In this document: piece by piece, positions 41,801 through 53,800 of the stretch
Numbering within the stretch: position 1 is the stretch's first letter
Layout: each line of letters begins with the position of its first letter
DNA from: Clytia hemisphaerica
Taxonomy: Eukaryota > Cnidaria > Hydrozoa > Leptothecata > Clytiidae
DNA length: 64,000 nt
NCBI GenBank assembly: GCA_902728285.1
Contig: CACVBU010000597.1
Coordinates: forward strand, 186,001-250,000
Reading direction: 5' to 3'
Notes under the pieces: generated by a model
Seen by the model: only the letters and a program-made list of their open reading frames with translations
What the model was told of the DNA's origin: nothing
The model's database searches: none
Program-made: the position numbers and the translations under genes

Positions 41801-44800
41801 TTTGAAGCATGAGTAGCCGTTTTTACAAATTTTGGCGTTATTAACGGCCCTAATTGGCGTAAGCCCAAATTGTGGCGTAAAAGGGGCTAGCATTAAATTA
41901 GGGCCGGCGTAAAAAGAGCCAATAAGGTAGTTGAAAAGTATCGTACGATATCTTTGGAGCATTTTTATTGGTAAAATATCGCACGAAATTTTTAAGCCAA
42001 TCAAAATAAGAGTGAATGGAATGTTTTTTATAATTTGGAATGTTTTAATAATTTCCGAAAAAAATAAGGAACAGAAAAGGAAAAAAATCAAACTACAGAA
42101 GAAAATAGAGGAGACCATACGTGACCATATAATAATTTCCCCTAAGATAAGAAAGTCCAATCTGTTTTCAATGCCGAGTCCAATGCAATGTCATCTTTTT
42201 GGAAACAGATGTCTGTTTCCCAATTTATCATGTCATCCCCCTAGAAATATTGATCTGTTTCTCTTTAATGACGTCTCAGCCGGAGCGGGGAAACAGATTT
42301 AAGATTTAAACAGTTTTAAGGAGAAGGTCTTTCCTAGATAACCGGATCTGTTTCCAAATTTTTCGAAAAAAGGCTTTCTCCTGGAAGAGGGAAACAGATA
42401 TTTCGGGGAAATGGGATGAGATTTGGGTGCAACTGTGCAACTGCAAGCCCGCCAGAGAAATCAATCTATCCTGGACGATATAGCCGCTATGAATACGGCG
42501 CGATGGTCCGGAACTAGCTAAACTTGCTGCGAGGCTTGGGTAAGCCAGCAGATCATTCAAGCCAGCAAAATGAACTTGTAAAGTTTGGCGTCGCTTAAGT
42601 GAACTAGCGGGTGTCGCTTAAGTAAACTTGTAAGGTTTGGTGTCGCTTAAGTGAACTTGTAGGTGTCGCTTAAGTGAACTAGTAGGTGTCGCTTAAGTGA
42701 ACTAGTAGGTGTCGCTTAAGTGAACTAGTAGGTGTCGCTTAAATGAACTAGTAGGTGTCGCTTAAGTGAACTTGTAGGTGTCGCTTAAGTGAACTAGTAG
42801 GTGTCGCTTAAGTGAACTAGTGGGTGTCGCTTAAGTAAACTAGTGGGTGTCGCTTAAGTGAACTAGTAGGTGTCGCTTAAGTGAACTAGTAGGTGTCGCT
42901 TAAGTGAACTAGTAGGTGTCGCTTAAGTGAACTAGTAGGTGTCGCTTAAGTGAACTAGTAGGTGTCGCTTAAGTGAACTAGTAGGTGTCGCTTAAGTGAA
43001 CTAGTAGGTGTCGCTTAAGTGAACTAGTGGGTGTTGCTTAAGTGAACTAGCGGGTGTCGCTTAAGTGAACTAGTAGGTGTAGCTTAAGTGAACTAGCGGG
43101 TGTCGCTTAAGTGAACTAGTTGGTGTCGCTTAAGTGAACTAGTGAATTCTGGCTGGTCAGTAAATTATATCTTAGACGGTGGCCCACTTTCTGAAATGTG
43201 CCATCGTCAGTTCGGTACTATCTTTTTTGGTGGTGTCGCTTAAGTGAACTTGTAAAATAAAGTTCACTTAAACGACACCGACCACGCTAACGTCACCTGA
43301 TCCGGTTTTTATAGGAAAAAGTTCACTCTGTTAAAAATCTTTAGTAAAATATGTACCATTTTCTTGCAAGTCCTGTGATTTCTTTGCTTCTAGAATCTAG
43401 AAAGAGAATGAAAAATTGATACGTTGATATTGAAAGAGGAAAATGCCAAAAAACTGGTTTTTCCGGCTTTTCCGACCGGAAAAATTCTTCTTTTTTTCTT
43501 CCGAAAATCGGGCTCTTTCACAAATTGGGCATTACTATTTTGCACCTCTGTGCCAAAAATCAGAAAAAACTAATGTGCCAATCTCGAGAACAGCTGGTAA
43601 CAGACGGACGGACGAAAGAACGGACAAAGGTAAATTTATAGGACTTCCAAGTAGGTCCAAAAAAGCATTTTATAAACGATAATTGACGGATATATTGCCC
43701 TTGTAAATTCATCATCAACTGACCGCGTATTTAAGGGTTGATAGTTGTAATGGCGTGTGTATTTTACTTAAAACTTACTTTAGTTAGGGAGCGGAATCCT
43801 TCCATGGTGAGGTGAGGGCAAATACTTCGAAAGACCTGTTCAACAACATGTCGCATTACATTCGAAGGTTGTGCCAAGAAACCAATCAAAATCTCAAGCA
43901 ACACTTCTGACCAATCTGGTTCTGAAGAATTGAAGAAATAGTATCTTTTGATTTTGATAAATCAATCTTTTAAAGGTATAATCAAATGGTTTGAGATATT
44001 GGAATTTGGATTCCTTCTATTGTCCTGAGCAAAACCTCAAACTATTATTTTTGCTTAACTATTTTCCAGGGTCGAGATATTCAAGTTTTGACTTTTAGTA
44101 AGGAAGCGATAAAATTTTAACGTAAGAACCGTTAGGAGATATTTTTTGTCAATTCTACACCCTATTAGGAGCATAATATCAAAAATTTGCCCTGATCTAA
44201 GGGATGCCCTACGAAATCACACTATTCACTACCTCGGCCGCTGGTCTACGTGTAGGAACCGATTTTTTCAAATTTCAAATGGTAATATCATCTATCATCT
44301 GGAAATAGATAGACAAAAATACTCGGAGGTTTTACTTCGGACCACAGAAGGTTTCGACAGGCCAAATATCTTAAACCATCTGATTATCACTTTATATTTT
44401 GGTTTCTGTCAGGTGAGAGCCTAAGATTGTTCTAAAAATTTTTCTAAATGTTTGACCAAAGTTAAGAATTGTGTAAAGAAAGTAGCACGAATAATTCCTA
44501 ACCTTTGCTGGCTTTTCGTTTTTTACCACCTGCTTTTCGACAACATTCTTGAACATCCTACGCGTCAAAAAAGAGACAAGATTTTGGAAAGATAACAAGC
44601 CATGATAAACTAAAGGATAAAACAACAAAAAATGCTTAGGGTAATAAACAACTCTTGATATTAACCCTTTAACTGCCGTGCGTATTTTGTAAGGTTCGAC
44701 CTATTTGCCACGGGAAAAAAAGAAGGTTCGACCTATTTGCCAGATGTCGGCATATGCCGACATGGGCGAAAGGTAGCGATTTTGACTTCATTTTTTGAAT

Positions 44801-47800
44801 AATATATGAAGTATCAGCCAAGGACTATAATTTTGAGTTGAACATTGTTGAATAGTTATTTTTGAACATAGAAGAACTTTTAACTATTATCTTTTTTATT
44901 TCAAACCATCTAATACATGCATATGCCGACATCGGCAGTTAAAGGGTTAAGATTTGACTCAAGGTTACATTTTTATATAGACTCCTAACTTTTAGGGGCG
45001 GGCTTTTGTAAAAGCTAATCCCGGCAAAGATTTTTTTTAATAGCTATAGAAAATAGCTCGGAAAATGTGTTGCTTCAGTTAATAGATCATGATACGTACT
45101 TGTAAGACAGTGCGCCCTTCCTCTTGTTCTTTGAATAAATGTAACGTGGCATGGTGTCTGAGTAACTGCATCCCTTTGCTGCTACTAACACTTGTTTCTT
45201 TACCGCCCTAAGGTGAAACATATCATCATACTTCTTGACGCGCTAGAAAGACTACTTTCTTGAAACACTTTAAAAGTAGGGGATAAACCCTTAGGACCCG
45301 TGACATATTTTATGTGACACAACCAAACTTGGTCAACTTGGCCAATTGAAAATAAAATCAATGCGATGGCCGACAAGCAGGAAACATTTCCGTTATAAAG
45401 AAAGCCTGACTATAGTATATAGTATAGATAGTATGTATTTCGATTAGAAATTATAATACCTCTTCTTCTTTTAACTTGGTAAGTTCTTCATCAAATAATT
45501 CTCGTGTCTACAAAAAAGATGAATCAAAGAGATGTACTATTTCAAAATCATTCCAATTGCCATCACATCATAGTTTAGACTACATGATATCTTCCTTCGT
45601 TCCGAGCGTGAAACACCTAGACTTCGGGATATGCGCACTCTTGTTTTGAATATTGAAATTTTTTCGGCGATACATCGCATGCGCACTAAGGTTTTAAAGG
45701 TATAATAGAGAGTTTCGAAACCTAAGCCAATCAGCAGCCCAATAGTAAGGTCTAAAAGCCTGGAGCTGTCTATTGTGTAGACTAGTTTTAGTTGTCATTG
45801 GAAAGTTTGCACTGAAGAGTATGAATTGAAGACAATGTTTTTTTCATTTTCTAGTCGCATTTTTTAGTCATTCAAAAGTGTTTTGTTGACCGATCTTACC
45901 TCAGGAAGCCAGGTTTCGATTAAAATGACATTTTTTGGAAATTGAAGTAATCTCTGTAAGATAAAGTGAGAGAGAGAGGAAACGTATGAAGGTTATATTT
46001 TGAACAGAGAAACACCAAGCTGTAAAAGTTTGTAAACTCGAGTCTCAATAAACAGAAATACCAGCCAAGGCAATTATTTGAATTACGGTTAGTTCAAGTA
46101 CAGTTTACTCTCTCTCTAATTCGATGTTCAAGGGACCAAGAAAGAAAGATTCGAATTACAGCGAGTAACTTATATCACTCCCCAGCTGATGGGACCAATG
46201 TCTTTTGTTCCATAGTAATAATAGAGGTTCAAATTAGAGAGGGATGAATGTATAGAATAAAAAAACCTAATAAAAGATTCTCTTGACGTCGGAAAAATCG
46301 TTTGAGTTATGGAAACACGACTGAAGTTAAAGGAGCATAAAAAACTACAAAGTTTATTCGAAAATAAAGCACGAGCAGTCATCGTACCTCGGCAAAAAGT
46401 AAAATTTTCATGGTGAACAAATCTCCATCTTCTGCTACACCGTCATTGAATTTCTTCGTTTGACCTACATTCAGAATGGTAACATGAATTATGAAAGCAG
46501 GTCAATAACTCAGACCGTAGCGTAGCAAACTCAAATACATGATCAAATAAATCATAGCCTATTCCTTGGTAAAGATAATTCCAAAAGGGCAGGTCGAAAG
46601 TCTACGTAGACATACAAGGAGGGCGGATATGGGGCGGTTCTAAATACATTCCCTAACGTAACATATAAATTTGAGGACCAAGGAAAAAGCAGAGCCCCAA
46701 ACTACTGGTGTGAATGATACCTTCAATATTTTTGGACCAGCATGTCAATTCAGTGAGAACAGTTTGGAAGCGTTGTTGTGATATATTGTGTACTTTCTCC
46801 GTGACTTTCATATCAGAGGGAAACGATTGGTTTAGCTAAAAGAAAAATGGAAATCAACAAGTGATACTTTTTTATGAACCTACCTGAGAACAGTGGCGTG
46901 GTGGCAGGGGGGGCCAGGGGGCCAGGCCCCCCCCAGCGGAGCCCTTTTGAGAAAGGGCGCCCAAAAATAAGGGACGCCAATAAGGATTTTTCAGGCGCCC
47001 ATATCGGAAGATTGACAAATGAAAAAACAAAAATGGCGCCCCTCATCACCTCAAAAACTCAAAATTTTCTTGCTCGCTTCGCTCGCACACTCCCTTTTTT
47101 GTGTTCATAATGAGCGTATGGAGAGGGGCGCCAAAAACAAAACATATTTAAAAAGGGCGCCATATTTGCCTTGGCCACCCCAGAGGAATTTTCCCACCAC
47201 GCCACTGCCTGAGAATAGGTCAAACCATGGCCATGGTCAAACTAGGAAAATTTAAAGGAAAAATAAGTTTTTAAAGGCTCTGACGTATAATATTTAAATT
47301 CATATATATATTGTAAAGTGTAACGGGGATAAGTGGTTTTATAACTAACTGACGCCTTTGTTTGTTCAAAAAGGTTTATACCAAATTTATCGCATTCCAG
47401 AATTGACTTCCTGGGGCGGCTCTATTAATTGAACAAGATTCCTTGTAGCTAATATCCATCAATCAATTCTAAATCACGATTTGGATAAAAGTGACACCTC
47501 AGTGGAGAGGTACCACCCATTAGGAAAAAGGCTACGATCTTTCAGTATTAAACGCTTTTTAAGAACAATTTTATAAGAACACAGGGCTTAAATTTGACCG
47601 CAACCTAAAAGAAGTTAAGCCTCGAATTCCAAACATGAGACAGAAATTACTAAATTTGAACTATTCTTAATGTCTACCGAGCATCAGCAATATATAAATT
47701 TTCTCTCAGCAATCTCTAAAGTTTGATACTGGGACCAATCTTAATTTTTATTTCAGCTGTGACCATCCCCGCGCCCTTATAAAAAATCAAGCATTTGGTT

Positions 47801-50800
47801 TGGTGGATTTTGAATGTTATCTTAACCATAATCAATATCACTCCTTGAGACTCATACGACCTATAATATTACTTGATAAAAACTGGAGAGATAAATAAAA
47901 ACATTTTAAACAAGCTCCACCTTGGTATCACAACAATAACTTTATCTTTTGATCAGCATTATCAACATTTGAAAAATCTTATTTGGATTTTTAAATGAAG
48001 TTGCATAATTTTCTTATACTATTTTCTTCTTCGTAAATAAGAAGAATTAGTTTTTCAGACACTGTCTAGATTTTCTCCTTATTTGAAAGAAAAGGGTTAT
48101 CTTGGAAGGATTAACTGCATTTAAGATGTGTTGTTAAAACTAAATGATAAGGAGATCAAGTTAACACACGATGGGGATTATTATTAACAGATTGTGACGT
48201 GTTTATTGGAGAATATATACAGGACTGGTTACAATTTCGTAAAATGGACCACTCCTCAAATATTCAATATTTTAACATTGCTTGAAAACCATCAAACAGC
48301 AAGAAAGCAAAAATATCCTAGACACAAGCTAAATTCCGTATTTAGGTAAGCTGAAACTGTACGAGTGTTTCGACAGATATTATGGTCATTCAAAACATAT
48401 CATGCTGTCACAGTAATCAAAACAAGAATACAAAAAATTTTGGGACAAAAATCACATTGCTGCTGGTATTACTGGATATACTGTTCACCAATTTGGTTGT
48501 CCTTTATACAGTCATGAAAATCCATCAGAAAAGTTTTCATTGGAAGATCACTGGGTCAAATTTTGTGGCAAACATTCTGTATGGTATTGGTAGCATAACA
48601 AGCGAAGTTGCAACACAGTCAAATTCAATTGTTAATTTTCTAGAGATTGTTGGTCAAACTGGGATCTTGCTTGGAGTCGGGTTGTTAGTTACGTTACAAC
48701 TCAAAAGATTACAGAGTCTAAATGTAAACAACAAAATGATTTATTTTGCTGACAGGGGAAGTAAAAGGCGTGTCAATTTACTACTGTTCTTATTATGGAT
48801 AACAAGCGTGTTTCTATCCACGTGTAATTTGTTATTCGATAGCAATACCATACAACACGTTGTAGTTTTCATTTGTTTATCGACGGTCTGTCTCACCATG
48901 ATTTCAGGTTTTCGTATTTTAACCATCATCCGAAAGCACAAGAGGAGTATTCATTGTATTAATATAAATCAAAGATCAAACAAAACAAACAATTTAGAGA
49001 AACCACTGATATTTTTAAAAGGCACGTGTGCACTATTGGTGTTTTGCTGGATACCCAGTTTGGTTGGAAAGCTTATATCGCTGGCAACTATTGACGAAAG
49101 GAAGCTGAATTTGTCAAGTTTATCTTATCCTGTTTTATACCCCATACTTTACGTGAGTTGCCACAAGGATGTAAGACGGTACATTTTGAAACATTGGATT
49201 AATTGTAAGAGTAAGGAAGAGGAAAAAGTAGAAGATTTTTATGCCAAATTGAGGAACTACAAACAACATCGGAGATCAATGCAAATGAAACCTTTCGTCT
49301 TGACCACCGAAATATAATAAACAGAATATGAGCCGGGAGTAAAGCAGAAGGGTGCCTTTCGTTCTTCACTGCCCAATGGAGCCTTTCGTTCTTCACTGCC
49401 CAATGGAGCCTTCCGGAGGACTACCCTATTCAAATCACGACCCATTACAATTATCTATATCATGATGTTTTGACCGGGATGACAATAATTTAGCTTTAAA
49501 ATGAATATCAGTTAGTGTTTTAATAACTTCGACCCAGCAAAAGTCCTTCAAACTGGTTTTTTTTCTCGAAAGGCTCTTTTTCCTTCCCAATCCAAAAATA
49601 TCTATTTATGATAGTTTTATGCTTTTCTCATCTTTTTATCTTAATGATCAAGTTAGGAAATTAAAATTATAACATAACAAGAAGCCCAGAGGGCATGAAG
49701 GCCCAGCGAATAAATATGAACTGAACAAGATTTAACCCTTTCAGTCCCAGAGTTTTCACAGCTACTTTCCCAGAGCCGTAAAATGAGTTTTTGAATGCAT
49801 TTACTAATGCTTCAATATCTCTGGAATCACTAAACCTAGTCCTCTCAAGTTTTCACCCTTTTTCACTTATAGTATGAGGATCATTTTGATAGAAAAAAAT
49901 TTGCAGAATGACGTCATCAGCGTGTCACGTGACTAGAGAAAGGCAAAAAAAAAATTGAAAACAGCAATTTTTTGCCATTCAATGGTAGTTTTTTTTATGA
50001 AAAAATTATTTAAACGCATTCATTCTTCTGATAAATGTTTAGCACAACAGTACCTATCAACTGAAAAAAGAATTGTTTGATTAGCCCTTATAGAAAAATC
50101 ATAATGATTGATAGAAGCTGATAGAAGTTGTAAAAATCCCATTTTCGGCCTTACAGATTTTGCTTGCAAAAATTTTTGTAAATACTTTTGTAAACAAAAC
50201 TTCTTACTCGAACAAGCTTTTTTCACGCGGTCTTTTGCACACGACGCGCTATCTTATCTTCTTTGAAACCTGTTTAAAGACATCTCTTTATTTCCCGCCA
50301 AAACATCGCAATTTGAAAAATAAATCAGGGACCGCTATGCAGTCCTCTGGGAAAAAACGACAGGTCCAAAGGGACCGCAGTGCGGTCGCATGGGACTGAA
50401 AGACTTAAGTAACAGAGAGGATTTAAACCCAAAGTCGCTAGTACAAGCCAAAGACGCCTTAAACCACTCGCCTATCTCTTATTAGCAACAATGAGAAATA
50501 AATCAAAATATTTAATCTTATATACAGAAGTGTTTTGTTCCTAGCACGTGAACAACTGAAAATGTAAAAACAACTTTTTTAAAAGAACATATTCCTAAAG
50601 AGAAGAAGGTTTGTTACTCTGTGTAAATCACATTGTTTTTCTTAAAACGTACTACATCTGTTATATTCTTATAGTTTTAGTAGTTAATTGTATTTTCTCC
50701 TTTTATGTTTTAAACCAATAAAGACGATTGCAATTGTTTTTATTCTGCCAATCATGTTCTAAAAGAGACATGTTTCAGCCAATCAAATTTTTCACAATAT

Positions 50801-53800
50801 TACTAGCCTGTGCTTGAAATAAAACGCGTATCGCCTAGTAAATTGTTACACACTGACACCGGGCAGAATGCTAATGAAAGGCCCACTACGCTAAAGCTAG
50901 CTGGGCCAATTATGGCTTACCAAAAGTTCTTTTTTGGATTTCTTTAAGACATTGAAGAAACCGTGAAGAAATAAAAAACAGGCGACATCAACAACGATTG
51001 TTTCTTGATTTGCTTTCTTGCAGGCTTTCGCTAACAGTGTCATCTAAAAGAATAAAAAACGGTAACGATTGGAGATTTTTAGATTTTTAGCTTACAAATC
51101 TTATAACTTTTTTTTAAACAAAGTAAACAAGGTCTAAGCTTACGCCTAAGACAACTAAAAAGCAAGAAAAACTGAAAGTGGGTGTTGATTCGAAAATGAC
51201 TTTTCATAAAGTTTCTGAATAAATTTGAGCTTTAAAGAAATAGAATGGTGAAAATCAGTAGTAGATGGAGTATCAAGGCGGATCTTCTTAGATTTAATTT
51301 GAATGAATGAAAAGAAAAAGATTATCTAAAACTATTAAATAACCTGATTTAAAACCCATATTCTTTTGGAGGCAGCATCTTTCCCCGACAGTCTATAATA
51401 AAGAATGATACAAACGATTTTTATGACACACTATTAAAAGAGAAAGATTTCCATGTTTGTTATAGCCAAAAAATATTTTCCTAGTGGCTATTATTACGTG
51501 TTGTAATAAAATTGGAAAAAAATAATTTCAAGTAAAAAGTCAAAGTGTATTGTTTGTCTAAAAAAAGAATGAAAATAATGTCTTACTGTGATTGGTCGTT
51601 TACAAAAGACCCTCTAAGCCATGTAAAGTGAGCCTTATAATCTGTCAGCTAAAAAAGAGAAAAAACAAATTATTGCCCGTCTTAGCTAAAAGAAGAATAG
51701 TAGTAAGACCGGTAAATCGTAAATTGTTCTCGTGATTTTGACCGGCGAATATCAAGTTTACTGGGCCTAAATAAGACCCATGTCTATGAATCTCATACCT
51801 TGAGTGTCATATTTTCGACTGTTTTTGTATTTGTCATCGAATCAAACATTATATTCCCATTGCTGAAATCAAAATTTCAAGAGTGAATTAAAAAAAAGAT
51901 TACAAAGAAAAATCTTTGAAATTTCTACCAATTTGTATGTGGTCTGTGGAAATGCGATGTTCCCAGAGAAAGCAGTTCAGAATCATAATTATAAGCAAAA
52001 AATTGATTGTACGAGCAAAGAATTTCCTTTTTATTGTAATAATTCTCAACTTCCATCCTTAACAGAACACCCAGGAACACCAGAGAAGTCATCTGGGTAT
52101 ATACTCGATTTAAGTAAGACATCTTTATTATTTGTAGTATAAGGGGCAGTACTTGGAAATCTAATTATCAATCAATCCTCATTATACCTGCCAACAAAGT
52201 GTTTGAGCACTGTAGGAATCACTTGAGAATCTGCATTCTGAGCCAATTCTTCTGGAAGTCGACCAAGCTAAAAATGAGAAAATGCTCTGTAAAACCATTT
52301 AAGCATATACAAAACCACTAAGCTTAACCAGACTTTTGTCTGAATTTTGAACAACTTTACATACATGGTTAAAGCCTATGAATGGTTATATGTTATGTTA
52401 TATGTTGGTTAAAATCAAAGCTCGAAGGTTCCTGATTATTTAAAAAGGAAGTTGTGTTGTTTGATAATAATATAAGAAAGAAGTATTCAATTCTCAAAGT
52501 AAATTTTCTTACCATGTCTCTTGCAGCTTTATATAAGAAATTTTCTTTAGAATTACAACTGTTTATGATACACTTCATCATTGCTGGTGAAAACAATTCC
52601 TCTACCTAGGAAATAACATTGTCCATGAACTTTGAATTGAATTCTTTTTTTTGTGTTTACTACAAGTGATTCTTATGATTCTTGAATTTTGACGCATTTT
52701 CATTTTATGTTTATAATTTGTTATTTGGGGGGAAATAAGACTTACTTTATCCTGCGATTCATGTAGAACTTCTTTGATCATTTATTCAGAGAAATTTACT
52801 ATGGTTTGATTTTTTTTTTTGCTTCTAGGGTATTGAATATTTGACTGACAGAGTGGGTAAAAAGTTTCATTGGCGATCAGATATTCAATCTAAAACTCAA
52901 GGCATTCTATATATACCTCAATGGGAAGATAAAATGCTTACACAGTCCACAGTTACAGATGAGGAAAGTTTGAGAAGCAATTGTACAGCAAGGTATTTAC
53001 GCTCGTGTGTTGACTTCAACAGTGCATCTATGGGATAAAACAATTTGAATACATTTCTTATTTACTCCAAGATGTTTTATCCCACATCTCTTCCAGAAAT
53101 GGAGTAAAGGTTATATTAAATTGTGAAAGGATATAAGTTCTTTAAGGCTTTAAAATTTGTCATCTCAAGATTTGTAAAGTTTGGCACAGAACTCACTCGG
53201 TTCTTTCCATTTGGTTTAGTCATCTCAATACAAAGTCAAGAAGCGAGAAAAAAAAATTATTGTAAATTTGTATGATTTAGCTGAACCTTCAACAATTACT
53301 TTCCAAAACGTTTTCAAGTATTCTTCATCAGTTTTAGCTTTCTCCAAAACTAATTTCCATATGGAATGTACTTTAGGGTGGGAAATTTCTGTTGTGTTCT
53401 AAAAAGAAAAGTAAGTTTTTTAAATCAGATATTTAGTAGACAAGTTGAAATACATGAATGTAATTCTTAACTCAATTCAGTGAAATCTGAAGCTATGATT
53501 TCTACTAGGAGTCATTAAAATGTCATGTCATGTAAAGAAATAATAATAAAATTAGAGCAAGTATTAACCATAAGTGTTGAATAGAGTTTTTTGAGGTTTT
53601 CACTTGACAAGATATCAGCACTTCCCCATTTTGAGGTCAGCTCTTGTTGGAAATCTTCATCCTAGAAAAGAAAAAAACAGTGATAATTATTAATTTAAAT
53701 CTAAATCTTTATCTTCACAGGAATTGCAATAGAAACATATTTTCTTGTTGTAGAAGGAACAGTTCTCTGACCCATAAAACAAGACTTTACACCGTTAAAA

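Larger units (their letters stand above)
40358..41927. mobile_element. 1.57-kb TA-flanked element in the foldback core
   Basis: Left end CCTAATCGGCCTTTTTTACG, right end the complement of CCTTATTGGCTCTTTTTACG, both continuing CCGGCCC; TA at 40356-40357 and 41928-41929. It contains the younger element at 40535-40976 and a degenerate tandem array. The longest frame (41702-42160, minus) crosses its right border and is not convincing. Confidence 0.75.
36562..43303. mobile_element. 6.7-kb foldback element with minisatellite arms
   Basis: Both ends begin GGATCAGGTGACGTTAGCGT and stay nearly identical in inverted orientation for about 180 bp. The direct repeat GGTTTTTA flanks the whole unit (36554-36561 and 43304-43311), giving an 8-bp target duplication. 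Each arm then carries a 23-bp tandem array and an inner segment of about 100 bp (38190-38298 matched by 42470-42575). The core of about 4.2 kb has no transposase and is full of other elements. Structurally it resembles FB/Galileo-type foldback elements. It fills nearly all of the 7.3-kb MYBBP1A intron. Confidence 0.9.

Noticed and set aside
41702..42160. 152-codon minus-strand frame as a transposase or membrane protein
   Set aside because: It crosses the border of the TA element at 41927, is composed of AT-rich low-complexity sequence and has no catalytic motif.
52746..52771. Minus-strand 26-base micro-exon that would also repair the phase between two MYBBP1A exons
   Set aside because: Its acceptor has no pyrimidine tract, and the exon at 53027-52942 solves the phase with clear family similarity.
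52841..53038. Plus-strand 65-codon frame preceded by a pyrimidine tract and AG, looking like an exon
   Set aside because: The opposite strand at 53027-52942 is a MYBBP1A exon (STHERKYLAVQLL) that fits phase and family; the plus-strand frame is its shadow.
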